Positions 1 to 9,723 are shown, counted from the first letter of the stretch. The stretch: DNA of 64,000 bases from Lachnospiraceae bacterium (GCA_015057825.1 SVDN01000004.1:1-64000); one strand, 5' to 3'. Numbers and translations are program-made. The notes: generated from the letters alone by a model not told the origin.

Positions 1-830
1 CCATTTGTGTTTTCATTTACAACCGCCCCCTTGGGGTTCATACAGAATGTACGCACCAAATCTCCGTATTTTTCGGTACGGTAAACAATTTTGCTTTCAT
101 ACAGCTCGTCGGTAAGATGTGAGAAAACCTCAGCAGGTAGCTCCACACGCACCCCGATATCCACACGATTTGATTTTGTGCCGATATCAAGGGATTTACA
201 TACGCTTTCCATCCATTTACTGCCGCTTCGACCCGCGGAAATAACGCATTTCTTTCCGTCGTAGCTTTTACCCTTGGAAATAATGCGATATCCACCATCG
301 ATGATTTCTACGCTGTCAACGGTGCTGTCAAAGAAAAATTCAACCTTGCCTTTAAGAAAAGCATAAAGATTCTTCAAAACAACGTAGTTAATATCCGTAC
401 CCAGATGACGAACGGAAGCATCAAGCAAATGAAGTCCGTTTTGAATACACATTCTTTTGATATCCGTGCCGGTGGTTGAGTAAAGCTTGGTGCCTTCGCC
501 ACCGTATTTTAGGTTGATTTTATCCACATAATACATAAGATCCAAGGCGGTTTTCTTGCCGATGTATTCATACAATGTTCCGCCGAAATCGTTTGTTATG
601 TTATATTTGCCGTCGGAAAATGCGCCTGCACCGCCAAAACCGCTCATAATAGAGCAACGCTCACAGTGAATGCAAGATTTAATCTTATCTCCGTCAATAG
701 GACAGTGACGCTTTTCAAGCTCATGTCCCATTTCGAATATTGCTATTTTTAAATCGGGTTTTTTTGAGACTAACTCATAAGCGGTAAAAATACCGCCGGG
801 ACCCGCCCCGATAATAATCACATCATACAT
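1..830 (-). CDS. FAD-dependent dehydrogenase (COG2509-like), 3' end outside window
   Basis: Reading leftwards from an ATG at 830 gives an open frame of 276 codons that runs off the window edge, so the C-terminus is missing. The N-terminus MYDVIIIGAGPGG is a Rossmann FAD-binding loop. Around residues 54-72 there is a Cys-x2-Cys-x2-Cys stretch followed by GFGGAGAFSDGKY, which I associate with the COG2509 family of uncharacterised FAD-dependent dehydrogenases. A GGAG ribosome site lies at 840-846 and a promoter at 870-898. The substrate is unknown. It is divergent from dgt. The family call is good; a specific reaction cannot be given. Confidence 0.8.
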   Translation of the reverse strand, partial: MYDVIIIGAGPGGIFTAYELVSKKPDLKIAIFEMGHELEKRHCPIDGDKIKSCIHCERCSIMSGFGGAGAFSDGKYNITNDFGGTLYEYIGKKTALDLMYYVDKINLKYGGEGTKLYSTTGTDIKRMCIQNGLHLLDASVRHLGTDINYVVLKNLYAFLKGKVEFFFDSTVDSVEIIDGGYRIISKGKSYDGKKCVISAGRSGSKWMESVCKSLDIGTKSNRVDIGVRVELPAEVFSHLTDELYESKIVYRTEKYGDLVRTFCMNPKGAVVNENTN

Positions 831-869
831 ATAATATCTTCTCCTGATAATTATTTTTAAACCATTATA

Positions 870-898
870 ATTATATTAATAAGACGGAAAAATAGCAA
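870..898 (-). promoter_or_regulatory. Sigma-A promoter for the flavoprotein gene
   Basis: On the minus strand TTGCTA (893-898), a 17-base spacer and a perfect TATAAT (870-875). Transcription would start near 863, about 15 bases before the ribosome binding site. Confidence 0.55.
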
Positions 899-964
899 CG
901 ATTTCATTATTTATAAACTCAAATACAAAAAAATAAAAAAAATACATAAAAATCACACGTTTTG

Positions 965-973
965 TGGTATAGT
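965..973 (+). promoter_or_regulatory. Extended -10 promoter candidate for the dgt-dnaG-rpoD operon
   Basis: TGG followed by TATAGT (968-973) forms an extended -10 element in the divergent gap between the flavoprotein gene and dgt. No convincing -35 is seen upstream. It is the best candidate for the operon's first promoter, but unproven. Confidence 0.4.
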
Positions 974-1040
974 AGTAAAGTAGGTCTTATTATAGGCAAA
1001 TTTAAGTTTTCGGTTTTTTGTTATTACAACGGGGAAGAAA

Positions 1041-2063
1041 ATGAACGAGATTAGTATTAGGGAACAAATCGAAAATTGTGAAGATCGGTATTTATCGGAG
1101 TTTGCGGTCAGAAGCAAAGATTGTCATGATTCAAGGGATGTATGGGAAGAACCTTGTGACATGCGTACGGAGTTTCAAAGAGATCGCGACAGGATTCTTC
1201 ACTGCAAATCTTTCAGAAGACTTAAACACAAAACTCAAGTGTTTTTGGCTCCGGCCGGGGATCACTACAGAACAAGGCTGACGCACACACTTGAAGTATC
1301 TCAAATCGCTAGATCGATTTCAAAAGCACTGTTTTTAAACGAGGATTTAACCGAAGCAATCGCTCTCGGCCACGATCTTGGTCATACGCCTTTTGGACAT
1401 GCGGGAGAGCGTGCGTTGGACGGCGTAAGAGATGGTTTGCATTTTTCTCATTGCGAACACAGCATAAGGATTGTGGAACTCCTTGAAAAAGACGGCCAAG
1501 GCCTTAATTTAACAAAAGAAGTAAGAGACGGTATACTTAATCACCGTTCAAGCGGAATGCCTGCAACGCTTGAAGGTAAAGTGGTTCGTCTGTCAGATAA
1601 AATAGCATACATTAATCATGATATTGATGATGCAATAAGAGCAGGTATTTTAACCGAGTCGGATATACCCTTAAAGCTTTCAAAAACCTTGGGGAACTCT
1701 ACCAAAGAGAGATTGAATACCCTTATTCACGATGTGGTTATCAATTCGACCGGTAAAAATGCGATAGAAATGTCCAATGACATAAAAATGGCAATGAATG
1801 AGCTCAGACAATTTTTGTTTGAGAATGTTTACAGCAACCCTATAGCAAAGGGTGAAGAAACAAAGGCTATCGAGATGGTTAAGCAGCTTTTTAATTATTA
1901 TATGGAGCATGACGAGCTTTTACCGAAGGATGCCTACATTCGTGCAGCGGCGCGAAAAGAGCCGAAGGAATACGCTGTTTGCGACTATATAGCCGCAATG
2001 AGCGATCAATATTCGGTAGAAAAATATAAAGAACTTTTTATTCCTAATTTTTGGAATTTTTAA
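1041..2063 (+). CDS. dgt: dGTPase-like deoxynucleoside triphosphate triphosphohydrolase
   Basis: 340 residues, usual for the shorter Gram-positive dGTPase-like proteins. The family hydrolyses dNTPs to deoxynucleoside and triphosphate in the cytoplasm. The metal-binding HD-domain signature is visible: RLTHTLEVSQIA near residues 79-90, then GHDLGHTPFGHAGE near 109-122 with the HD pair, and NHR further on. It is the first gene of a run with dnaG (14-base gap) and rpoD, an arrangement common in clostridia. The start has a GGGGAAG-type ribosome site at about 1030. A 67-codon frame at 1078 lies inside it and is a shadow. Confidence 0.93.
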   Translation: MNEISIREQIENCEDRYLSEFAVRSKDCHDSRDVWEEPCDMRTEFQRDRDRILHCKSFRRLKHKTQVFLAPAGDHYRTRLTHTLEVSQIARSISKALFLNEDLTEAIALGHDLGHTPFGHAGERALDGVRDGLHFSHCEHSIRIVELLEKDGQGLNLTKEVRDGILNHRSSGMPATLEGKVVRLSDKIAYINHDIDDAIRAGILTESDIPLKLSKTLGNSTKERLNTLIHDVVINSTGKNAIEMSNDIKMAMNELRQFLFENVYSNPIAKGEETKAIEMVKQLFNYYMEHDELLPKDAYIRAAARKEPKEYAVCDYIAAMSDQYSVEKYKELFIPNFWNF

Positions 2064-2077
2064 GATAAGGTTGTTAG

Positions 2078-3844
2078 ATGTATTATTCGGATGATTTTTT
2101 GGATGAAGTGAGGATGAATAGTGATATTGTTGATGTCATTTCTTCATACGTTAAGTTAAAACGTAATGGTAATGGCTATGTGGGTTTATGCCCATTCCAT
2201 AGCGAAAAAACCCCTTCATTTCACGTAACGCCGTCAAAGCAGATGTATTACTGCTTTGGTTGCCATGATGGCGGCTCGGTTTTTACATTTATTCAAAAAA
2301 TAGAGAATTTTAACTTTCCCGAAGCGGTCGAGTTTTTGGCAAAACGCGCCAATATGTCTCTTCCGGAAGAATCAAACAACCAAAAGCTTAAGCAAGAATC
2401 CGGGATTCGCGACCAAATTCTCGAAATAAACAAGCTTGCGGGATTATATTTTTATAATATCTTAAAAAGCGAAAAGGGAAGCAGAGGACTTAAATACTTG
2501 ACGGATCGCGGCCTGACCAAAGAGACCATAGTTTCTTTCGGCCTCGGTCTTTCCGATAAGTACAAAGATGATTTGTACAGATATTTAAAATCCAAAGGTT
2601 ATTCGGATGATATCATCAGTCAGAGCGGACTTGTTAAGATTAAAGAATCCGGCGCTTTGGATTATTTCTGGGACAGGGTTATGTTCCCGATTTTTAACGA
2701 AAGAGGAAATGTTATTGCCTTCGGTGGAAGAATAATGGGTAAAGGGGAACCCAAATATTTGAACTCTCCCGAAACAAAGGCATTTAATAAACGCCGCAAT
2801 CTTTTTGCACTTAACATTGCAAAGAAGAGCAAGCGGGGAAATATTATTTTGTGCGAAGGTTATATGGATGTTATTTCACTGCACCAGGCAGGTTTTGACA
2901 ATGCGGTTGCATCTTTGGGTACCGCTTTCACACCGGAGCAGGCAAGTCTCATTAAGAGATATGCTGATGTTGTATATACGTCCTATGACAGTGACGGTGC
3001 GGGCCAAAGCGCAACATTAAAGGCTATCGACCTTCTTCGTGATGCCGGAATCAAAAGCAAGGTTATTGATTTAAAACCTTACAAAGATCCCGATGAGTTT
3101 ATTAAAGGCGAGGGGAATGAAAGCTTCGAAAGGCGCATGGAAAACGCCAGAAACGGATTTTTCTTTGTATTGGATGTTAAACGCAACAACTTAAATCTTT
3201 CTGACCCGGATGAAAAAACGGAATTTGACAATTATGTCTGCATGAGGCTGGGAACTATTGAAGATGTGGTTGAGCGTGAAAATTATACAAGCGCAACATG
3301 TAAAGAATACGGACTGGATGAAAGAACAATAAGAGAAAAACTCAGCAATATCGGTCCGGAGCTTCAAAAACAAAAAATCGCAAAGCAGCAAAGAGAAGAA
3401 AGAATTGTTTTGGATAGGGAAAGGCGAAATAAACTAAGCCTTAGGGATGAGCTTCAAAATCTGCTTATTACCGCGATTGTTGATGATGCAAGTATTTATA
3501 CGGCTGTTTCAAAATACATCAGCGTAGACGATTTCGAAGGTGATCTCTATAAAAAAATCGCGGGAATTGTTTTTGAACAGGCAAAAGAGGGTAACGTTAA
3601 TGCCGCACGTATTATTGACTCCATCAGCGATGATGAAGAAAGAACCGCTGTTTCGGGAATGTTCAATACAAATGCGTTAGGCGATGGTGACATTGAGGTT
3701 AGGCAAAAAGCCATAACCGACTATGTAATAGGTATTAAAACGAAAAGTCTGGAAAAAGAGATAGGAGAAGTTAAAGACTTTTCGGAGATTATTAAACTTG
3801 AGCAAACTATGGATGAAATAAAGAAAATAAAGAATATTTTCTGA
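2078..3844 (+). CDS. dnaG: DNA primase DnaG
   Basis: 588 residues, full length. It makes RNA primers at the replication fork and acts with the DnaB-type helicase. The N-terminal zinc-binding domain has the CHC2 ligands C38, H41, C59 and C62. The TOPRIM catalytic core shows CEGYMDV near residue 258 (catalytic Glu) and YDSDGAGQ near 303 (metal-binding Asp). The C-terminal part, from about 430, is the divergent helicase-interaction region. It sits between dgt and rpoD, the classical macromolecular synthesis arrangement in which primase and the main sigma factor are expressed together. No internal anomaly was seen. Confidence 0.97.
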   Translation: MYYSDDFLDEVRMNSDIVDVISSYVKLKRNGNGYVGLCPFHSEKTPSFHVTPSKQMYYCFGCHDGGSVFTFIQKIENFNFPEAVEFLAKRANMSLPEESNNQKLKQESGIRDQILEINKLAGLYFYNILKSEKGSRGLKYLTDRGLTKETIVSFGLGLSDKYKDDLYRYLKSKGYSDDIISQSGLVKIKESGALDYFWDRVMFPIFNERGNVIAFGGRIMGKGEPKYLNSPETKAFNKRRNLFALNIAKKSKRGNIILCEGYMDVISLHQAGFDNAVASLGTAFTPEQASLIKRYADVVYTSYDSDGAGQSATLKAIDLLRDAGIKSKVIDLKPYKDPDEFIKGEGNESFERRMENARNGFFFVLDVKRNNLNLSDPDEKTEFDNYVCMRLGTIEDVVERENYTSATCKEYGLDERTIREKLSNIGPELQKQKIAKQQREERIVLDRERRNKLSLRDELQNLLITAIVDDASIYTAVSKYISVDDFEGDLYKKIAGIVFEQAKEGNVNAARIIDSISDDEERTAVSGMFNTNALGDGDIEVRQKAITDYVIGIKTKSLEKEIGEVKDFSEIIKLEQTMDEIKKIKNIF

Positions 3845-3870
3845 TTCTTATCTTTAACGGGAGGTTTTAA

Positions 3871-5082
3871 ATGGCTAGAAAGAAAAAAGAAGCAACCGAA
3901 GAAATCAACTTAAACGATGTGGCGGTTGCCGAAAATGCGGATGAGGAATTAAAAAACGTTTCCGAAGATACGGAAGAATCTTTGTTTACGGAAAAACTGG
4001 AAGCATTGGTTGAATATGCCAAAAAGAAAAAGAATGTTATCGAATACACGGAAATAAGCAGTCATTTTTCGGGTGTTACGCTTGATTCCGATAAGTATGA
4101 CAAGATTCTTGATACTCTTGACGGCTATAATATCGATGTTTTGAGGATGGACGAATCGGAAGATGATATCTTAATCGAAAGCGACGATGAAGAAGTGGAC
4201 GAGGACGATGATGATATCGAAAATATCGACAACATCTTCCAAATGGAAAATGTTAATATCGAAGATCCGGTAAGAATGTATCTTAAAGAAATAGGCAAAG
4301 TTCCGCTTTTGTCTGCGGATGAAGAGGTTGAGCTTGCAAAGAAAATGGAACTTGGTGACGAAGAGGCCAAAAAACGTCTTGCTGAGGCGAACCTTAGACT
4401 TGTTGTAAGTATCGCAAAAAAATATGTGGGACGCGGCATGCTTTTTCTGGATCTTATACAAGAGGGCAATTTGGGCCTTATTAAAGCCGTAGAAAAGTTT
4501 GATTACAGAAAAGGCTACAAATTCAGCACATACGCTACATGGTGGATCAGACAGGCCATAACCAGAGCCATTGCGGACCAGGCAAGAACCATTCGTATAC
4601 CGGTTCATATGGTTGAAACCATCAATAAATTAATAAGAGTTTCGAGACAATTGTTGCAGGAGCTTGGTCGTGAACCGTCTCCGGAAGAAATAGCCGAAAG
4701 AATGGAACTTCCTGTTTCGAGAGTTCGCGAAATTATTAAAGTTTCGCAAGAACCCGTTTCTTTGGAAACACCGATAGGCGAAGAGGAAGATTCACATCTC
4801 GGAGATTTCATTCAGGATGATAATGTTCCGTCGCCGGCGGATGCGGCTTCTTTTGCACTTATGAAAGAGCAGCTTTCGGAGGTTTTGACAACTCTTACGG
4901 AAAGAGAACAAAAGGTTCTGAGACTTCGTTTCGGCCTTGATGACGGACGCGGCAGAACTTTGGAGGAAGTGGGCAAAGAGTTTAATGTAACTCGTGAAAG
5001 AATCAGACAGATTGAAGCAAAAGCTCTTCGTAAACTTCGCCATCCGAGCCGCTCTAAAAAATTAAAGGATTATTTGGATTAA
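3871..5082 (+). CDS. rpoD: Primary RNA polymerase sigma factor (SigA/RpoD)
   Basis: 403 residues, matching Gram-positive SigA. It directs RNA polymerase to housekeeping promoters; the many TTGACA/TATAAT-like sites in this window are its expected targets. Region 1.1-like sequence lies at about 40-100, followed by a strongly acidic stretch (about 100-125). Region 1.2 starts at [11 protein letters not shown] near 131. Region 2 contains [19 protein letters not shown] and the -10 recognition helix [11 protein letters not shown]. Region 4.2 has [19 protein letters not shown] near 362 for -35 binding. Ribosome site GGGAGG precedes the ATG. The stop codon TAA overlaps the trmK ATG by one base. Confidence 0.97.
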   Translation: MARKKKEATEEINLNDVAVAENADEELKNVSEDTEESLFTEKLEALVEYAKKKKNVIEYTEISSHFSGVTLDSDKYDKILDTLDGYNIDVLRMDESEDDILIESDDEEVDEDDDDIENIDNIFQMENVNIEDPVRMYLKEIGKVPLLSADEEVELAKKMELGDEEAKKRLAEANLRLVVSIAKKYVGRGMLFLDLIQEGNLGLIKAVEKFDYRKGYKFSTYATWWIRQAITRAIADQARTIRIPVHMVETINKLIRVSRQLLQELGREPSPEEIAERMELPVSRVREIIKVSQEPVSLETPIGEEEDSHLGDFIQDDNVPSPADAASFALMKEQLSEVLTTLTEREQKVLRLRFGLDDGRGRTLEEVGKEFNVTRERIRQIEAKALRKLRHPSRSKKLKDYLD

Positions 5083-5798
5083 TGAAAAAAACTCCGGATT
5101 TGTCGGCAAGACTTAAATGGTTGGCAAGCAATGTTTCAAAAGAAAGCTTTGCGGATATAGGTACGGACCATGCTTATGTTCCGATTTATCTTGCTTTACA
5201 GGGAAAGGTTAAAAAAGCGATTGCAGCGGATGTTGCAAAGGGTCCCCTTGAAATAGCAAAGAAAAACATTGAAGACTATCATCTTGGAAAGCTTGTTGAA
5301 ACCAGGCTTTCCAACGGTTTGAAAAACATAGAATATAACGAAGTGGAAAGCGTTTTGATTGCCGGAATGGGCGGAATGTTGATTAAAGACATTTTGGAAG
5401 CCGATCCGAATAAGACAAAAAGTTTTGAAAGCTTCTTGCTTTCGCCCCATTCGGATCATGCAAGTCTCAGACGTTGCTTGCATGATTTGGGCTTTGAAAT
5501 ATGTAAGGAAGATATGATTTTCGATGAAGGTAAATACTATCTTTTGATTGAAGCAAAAAACAAGTTCGGTGACGATTCGCAGGGCAGCCCGGAAGATGAT
5601 GAATTAAAGGACGTTTATTTGGAGTACGGAAAGCTGCTTATAGAATCAAAGAACGAAGTTTTGAAAGCTTATCTTTTAAAATCCAAATCTACTTACGAAA
5701 ACATTTTAAAAAATGTAATGGACAAATCACCGGAAGGTGTTAAAAAGGTTCAAACGGAACTTAATCTTATAAACAAAGCCATAGAGCTTATGAAATAA
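5082..5798 (+). CDS. trmK: tRNA (adenine(22)-N1)-methyltransferase TrmK
   Basis: 238 residues. TrmK methylates N1 of A22 in the D-arm of tRNA using S-adenosylmethionine. The SAM-binding motif FADIGTDHAYVPIYLA is near residues 20-35, and GMGGMLI near 95 fits the family. The C-terminal half (after about 175) is helical and Lys/Glu-rich, as in TrmK. It follows rpoD with a one-base stop/start overlap (TAATG), so translation is probably coupled; rpoD-trmK is a common Gram-positive neighbourhood. Confidence 0.9.
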   Translation: MKKTPDLSARLKWLASNVSKESFADIGTDHAYVPIYLALQGKVKKAIAADVAKGPLEIAKKNIEDYHLGKLVETRLSNGLKNIEYNEVESVLIAGMGGMLIKDILEADPNKTKSFESFLLSPHSDHASLRRCLHDLGFEICKEDMIFDEGKYYLLIEAKNKFGDDSQGSPEDDELKDVYLEYGKLLIESKNEVLKAYLLKSKSTYENILKNVMDKSPEGVKKVQTELNLINKAIELMK

Positions 5799-5859
5799 TT
5801 ATTGTCGTGTGTTAAATTGGGGATGACATGCGGCAAAATTTAAGGAGATGTATAAATTA

Positions 5860-7527
5860 ATGGGTGAAACAATCAAAGTTACTGTTGAAGGCACTACAAA
5901 AGAATACGATAAGGGCGTTTGCATTTTTGATATTGCAAAAGACTATCAAAAAAACTATGAGCACGAAATAGTTCTTTCAAGGACAAACGGAAGACTCAGA
6001 GAACTTTCAAAGACTTTGAAAACGGATACGGAACTCGAGTTTATAACCGGTGCAAACAAGCTCGGTATCGATACATATAGACGAAGCGTTCCGCTTGTTA
6101 TGCTTAAAGCCTTTAATGATGTTTACGGCAAAGAACACGGCAAAAAAATCTATATCAGCTATTCTTTGAGCAAGGGCTTGTTTTGCAGAATGAGCGACAA
6201 TACGCCCTTTACGGATGATTTGGTTGAAAAAGTCAAGAAGCGTATGATGGAAATCGTTGAAGAAGATTTGCCTATAACAAAAACATCCATTAATACACAA
6301 AATGCTATAGAACTTTTTAAAAGCTTCAATATGACGGACAAAGAAAAACTCCTTTCTTTCCGCCGTGTTTCCAAAACAAATATCTATAAATTGGGTAATT
6401 ATACCGATTATTATTTCGGATTTATGGTTCCGAGAACCGGTATGCTTAAATATTTTGATTTGTTTAGATATGCGGACGGATTCGTTCTTCAAATGCCGAC
6501 AGCGGACGCACCTGAAAAGATTCCGCCTTTTAATCCGCAACATAAGATTTTTGCGGCTTTGAAGGAAGCGGAGATTTGGGCCGAAAAGATGGAAGCAAGC
6601 TGTGTGGGCGATCTTAATAATCATATAGTTGAAGGCGATATTGTAGATTTGGTGTATGTACAGGAAGCACTTTTTGAGCGCAAAGTAGTTGAAATCGTTG
6701 ACCAATTTGCTTCAAAAAGAACGGCAAAGATTATAATGATTGCCGGACCTACATCATCGGGAAAAACAACTTTCTCCCATAGGCTTACAATCCAGCTTAA
6801 GGCTGCGGGATACAAGCCGCATCTTATTGGTGTTGACAACTATTTTGTAAATCGTGAGGATACACCTCTTGACGAAGAAGGAAATTACGATTACGAGTGC
6901 TTGGAAGCCATCGACATCAAGAAACTTAATGAAGATTTGATGGATATTTTAGCCGGAAAACGTGTTGAAATACCGACATTTAATTTTGTTTTGGGTAAAC
7001 GAGAATTTAATAACAAGTATATTCAGCTTAGCGGCGAGAACGATATTATCGTTATGGAAGGTATCCATTGCCTTAATGATGAACTTACATATTCCCTTCC
7101 GATTGATAAGAAATTTAAAATTTATATAAGTGCTCTTACTCAGCTTAATGTTGATGAACACAACAGAATTGCCACAACTGACGGACGTTTGCTCAGAAGA
7201 ATCGCAAGAGATGCCAGAACCAGAGGCATCGATGCGCAAGGTACCATCGGAAGATGGAAGGCGGTCAGAGCGGGAGAAGAAAAACATATCTTCCCATATC
7301 AGGAGCAGGCGGATGTGGTTATCAATTCCGCTATGATTTATGAAATCAGTGCTCTCAAACAATGTGTTGAACCGCTTTTGTTTAAGGTGCCTATGGGTAG
7401 TCCCGAATACGACGAAGCAAAAAGGCTTTTGAAATTTTTGGATTACTTTTTGCCGCTTGATTCCAGATATATTCCGGATAATTCGATTGTAAGGGAATTT
7501 ATCGGTGATGGTTGTTTTGATATATAG
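5860..7527 (+). CDS. Uridine kinase-like nucleoside kinase with N-terminal TGS/ThrRS-like region
   Basis: The open frame begins at 5848, but that ATG directly abuts the GGAG at 5844-5847; the ATG at 5860 is better spaced and gives 555 residues starting MGETIKVTVEG. Residues 1-60 resemble a TGS domain, and about 65-180 resemble the second additional domain of threonyl-tRNA synthetase. The C-terminal half is a P-loop kinase with GPTSSGKTTFSHRL near 296-309, of the uridine kinase/phosphoribulokinase superfamily. Homologues in clostridia are annotated as nucleoside kinases. The kinase fold is clear; the substrate is not known and neither is the role of the synthetase-like part. It is probably the last gene of the dgt operon. 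Confidence 0.82.
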   Translation: MGETIKVTVEGTTKEYDKGVCIFDIAKDYQKNYEHEIVLSRTNGRLRELSKTLKTDTELEFITGANKLGIDTYRRSVPLVMLKAFNDVYGKEHGKKIYISYSLSKGLFCRMSDNTPFTDDLVEKVKKRMMEIVEEDLPITKTSINTQNAIELFKSFNMTDKEKLLSFRRVSKTNIYKLGNYTDYYFGFMVPRTGMLKYFDLFRYADGFVLQMPTADAPEKIPPFNPQHKIFAALKEAEIWAEKMEASCVGDLNNHIVEGDIVDLVYVQEALFERKVVEIVDQFASKRTAKIIMIAGPTSSGKTTFSHRLTIQLKAAGYKPHLIGVDNYFVNREDTPLDEEGNYDYECLEAIDIKKLNEDLMDILAGKRVEIPTFNFVLGKREFNNKYIQLSGENDIIVMEGIHCLNDELTYSLPIDKKFKIYISALTQLNVDEHNRIATTDGRLLRRIARDARTRGIDAQGTIGRWKAVRAGEEKHIFPYQEQADVVINSAMIYEISALKQCVEPLLFKVPMGSPEYDEAKRLLKFLDYFLPLDSRYIPDNSIVREFIGDGCFDI

Positions 7528-7536
7528 AGCTTATTA

Positions 7537-7565
7537 TTGACTAAAATAAAAAAGAAGTTTATTAT
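7537..7565 (+). promoter_or_regulatory. Promoter of rnpB
   Basis: TTGACT (7537-7542), 17-base spacer, TATTAT (7560-7565). The predicted start near 7572 is just before the first base of the RNase P P1 stem at 7581, which supports an independent promoter for the RNA gene. Confidence 0.75.
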
Positions 7566-7580
7566 TTATAAAGATTTTTT

Positions 7581-7914
7581 GAGTTCGGTAAACGATCGCG
7601 GCTGCTTTTTGCAGGTGAGGAAAGTCCGGGCTTCATAGGGCAGGATGCCGGATAACGTCCGGTGGAGGCGACTCCAAGGCTAGTGCAACAGAAAGATACC
7701 GCGGTAGTTTACTACCGTAAGGGTGGAATGGCGGTGTAAGAGACCACCGCCCGTATGGTAACATGCGGGGCAGATGTAAACCCCATCCGAAGCAAGACTA
7801 ACAGAAGACTTACGGTGGCCCGCCGGTCTTCGGGTAAGTCGCTTGAACCTTGAGGTAACTCAAGGTCTAGATAGATGATCGTTCACGACATAACCCGGCT
7901 TATCGCCGAACTCA
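7581..7914 (+). ncRNA. rnpB: RNase P catalytic RNA
   Basis: The RNA component of ribonuclease P, which matures tRNA 5' ends. The conserved core GAGGAAAGTCCGGGC is at 7617-7631, and the matching 3' element (AGATAGATGATCGTTC region, then ACATAACCCGGCTTA) is at about 7869-7902. The ends GAGTTCGG (7581-7588) and CCGAACTC (about 7906-7913) pair as the P1 helix, which fixes the limits. CAGAAAGATACCGC and GTAAGGGTGGAATGG-type segments are also typical. Length and layout fit the bacterial ancestral (A) type. The last bases overlap the stop codon of convergent pyrI. Confidence 0.95.
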
Positions 7915-8334
7915 AATTAATTTTTCATCGCAATATCTGCATCTGTAGGTTTTGCTTTCTTTATCTGACAAAACAAAAACATGAGGAAGCTCTTGCTCTA
8001 TGGATGTGATGCAACGTGGATTTTTACAACGCAATACATTTTTTATGGTTAAAGGAAGCGTAAGCTTCTTTTTTTCTACCACATTTTCATTTTCGATGAT
8101 ACTGATTGTGATATTATCATCGATAAAACCGAGAATGTCCAAATCCACTACATCAATCGGAGCATCGATTTTTATAATGTCCTTTTTTCCGAGTTTGTTG
8201 CTGGATGCGTTTTTTATAATGGCAACCTGGCAGTCAAGCTTGTCAAGTTCGAGATATTTGTATATCTCCATGGCTTTTCCTGCCTTGATATGATCTAAAA
8301 CAATACCGTTTTTTAAACTTCCGACATTTAACAT
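7912..8334 (-). CDS. pyrI: Aspartate carbamoyltransferase regulatory subunit
   Basis: 140 residues, slightly shorter than the E. coli protein (about 153). PyrI binds nucleotide effectors and forms the regulatory dimers of the ATCase holoenzyme that initiates pyrimidine synthesis. The zinc site that contacts PyrB is intact: C103, C108, C132 and C135 (C-x4-C, then C-x2-C). It follows pyrB with a 38-base gap. Its stop codon TGA (7914-7912) falls inside the 3' P1 strand of rnpB, so the two convergent genes overlap by about three bases. Confidence 0.95.
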   Translation of the reverse strand: MLNVGSLKNGIVLDHIKAGKAMEIYKYLELDKLDCQVAIIKNASSNKLGKKDIIKIDAPIDVVDLDILGFIDDNITISIIENENVVEKKKLTLPLTIKNVLRCKNPRCITSIEQELPHVFVLSDKESKTYRCRYCDEKLI

Positions 8335-8372
8335 TTGAATTTAATCCTTTCGATAATTGTGATTTGCGATTG

Positions 8373-9293
8373 CTATTTTACATTTATGTTTAAGAGGGTA
8401 AGAATTAAGGCCATTCTTACATATACACCGTATTGAGCCTGCTTAAAGTATACGGCTCTCGGGTCGTCGTCCACTTCAACAGCGATTTCGTTTACTCGCG
8501 GAAGAGGATGCATTACAATCATGTCTTGTCTGGCAAGCTTCATTTTTTCAGCGTTTAAGATGTAATAATCTTTCATTTTTATATATTCTTCTTCACTGAA
8601 GAAACGTTCTCTTTGAACTCTTGTCATATAAAGGATTTCAAGATCCGAAATCACGTCTTCGAGTTTTTCCACTTCTTTAAACGGAATATTGTTTGCCTTT
8701 AAAACATTTTCGCGAATGTAATCCGGTACTCGAAGTTCTTTTGGCGAAATAAGAACGAAAGAAACATTTTCATATCTGACAAGGGATTCTATAAGTGAGT
8801 GAACGGTACGACCGAATTTCAAGTCACCGCATAAACCGATTGTTAAATTACCCAAATGACCTTTCAATGATCTGATTGTAAGCAAGTCCGTAAGAGTTTG
8901 GGTAGGATGCTGATGTCCGCCGTCTCCGGCATTGATAATGGGAATCGAAGATTTTGTAGATGCAACATAAGGAGCACCTTCTTTCGGATGTCTCATGGCA
9001 CAAATGTCCGCATAACAGGAAATAACTCGAATTGTATCGGAAACACTTTCGCCTTTGGCTGCCGACGATGATGAAGCCTCCGAAAAACCGATAACATTGC
9101 CGCCAAGATTTAACATGGCTGTTTCAAAACTAAGTCTTGTTCTGGTACTCGGCTCGTAAAAAAGAGTAGCCAGTTTTTTGTATTTGCAAGCTTCACGGTA
9201 TTTGTCAGGATTCTTTTCGATATCATTGGCTAAATCCAAAACCTTGTCAAGCTCTTCAACAGACAAGTCCAAAGGACTGATTAAATGTTTCAT
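8373..9293 (-). CDS. pyrB: Aspartate carbamoyltransferase catalytic subunit
   Basis: 306 residues, full length. It condenses carbamoyl phosphate with aspartate to form carbamoyl aspartate, the committed step of pyrimidine synthesis. The carbamoyl-phosphate site is visible as [12 protein letters not shown] (residues 46-57), [12 protein letters not shown] near 126, and [10 protein letters not shown] near 262. Ribosome site GGGAGG lies about 8 bases upstream. It is paired with pyrI, so the enzyme is the allosteric type. The rest of the de novo pathway is not in this window, while salvage genes uraA and upp lie 5-6 kb away. Confidence 0.97.
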   Translation of the reverse strand: MKHLISPLDLSVEELDKVLDLANDIEKNPDKYREACKYKKLATLFYEPSTRTRLSFETAMLNLGGNVIGFSEASSSSAAKGESVSDTIRVISCYADICAMRHPKEGAPYVASTKSSIPIINAGDGGHQHPTQTLTDLLTIRSLKGHLGNLTIGLCGDLKFGRTVHSLIESLVRYENVSFVLISPKELRVPDYIRENVLKANNIPFKEVEKLEDVISDLEILYMTRVQRERFFSEEEYIKMKDYYILNAEKMKLARQDMIVMHPLPRVNEIAVEVDDDPRAVYFKQAQYGVYVRMALILTLLNINVK

Positions 9294-9723
9294 AATTTGC
9301 CTCCCGAGTGATTAAATCATAAGAAAAATCTTGCTTATTAACAAAAAATTTACAATTTATTTTCTTATTATTAACTTTTAGAATATAGAATGTCTTTTGT
9401 CATCTTGTAAAACGCTTGAAAATTCGTTATTTGTGCGCATTCAGATTAATAATATAATAATATAATGTTTGATAAATATCAAGCAAATTGAGCTTTGTAT
9501 TTGTTCGGATAATTGAACTTTTTTAAAAACTTTCAGACAATAAAAGAACATATTTGAAATATTTTTTAAATTTAAAACAATTTGTTACTATAGTCAAAAA
9601 AAATAGTACTATTGACACAGAAAAAATTAAGTGTTACAATTTATAAAATGAATTAATTTGGGCTGTTATTTGTAATGGAAAATAAATTACTTTAGTTTTA
9701 GGTTTATTGGTGAGGCAGTAGTT
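9294..9723. other. 430-base divergent intergenic region, pyrB / GGDEF-EAL gene
   Basis: Very AT-rich. It holds the pyrB ribosome site and a weak minus-strand promoter candidate, ATGACA (9398-9403) with 17 bases to TAAAAG (9375-9380). It also holds a strong plus-strand promoter at 9612-9640. The middle part (about 9440-9600) has runs of AT repeats such as AATATAATAATATAATG and no open frame or RNA structure that I can support. Confidence 0.5.
9612..9640 (+). promoter_or_regulatory. Strong sigma-A promoter for the GGDEF-EAL gene
   Basis: Perfect TTGACA (9612-9617), a 17-base spacer and TACAAT (9635-9640). It predicts a leader of about 77 bases before the ATG at 9724. I see no recognised c-di-GMP riboswitch in that leader. 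Confidence 0.8.

Noticed and set aside
4125-4608. Two overlapping minus-strand frames opposite rpoD
   Set aside because: Ser-rich or Phe-rich shadow translations of the acidic rpoD region.
6007-6705. 232-codon minus-strand open frame opposite the nucleoside kinase
   Set aside because: Antisense shadow of a well-conserved gene; sequence rich in Phe, Ile and Cys without domain motifs or ribosome site.
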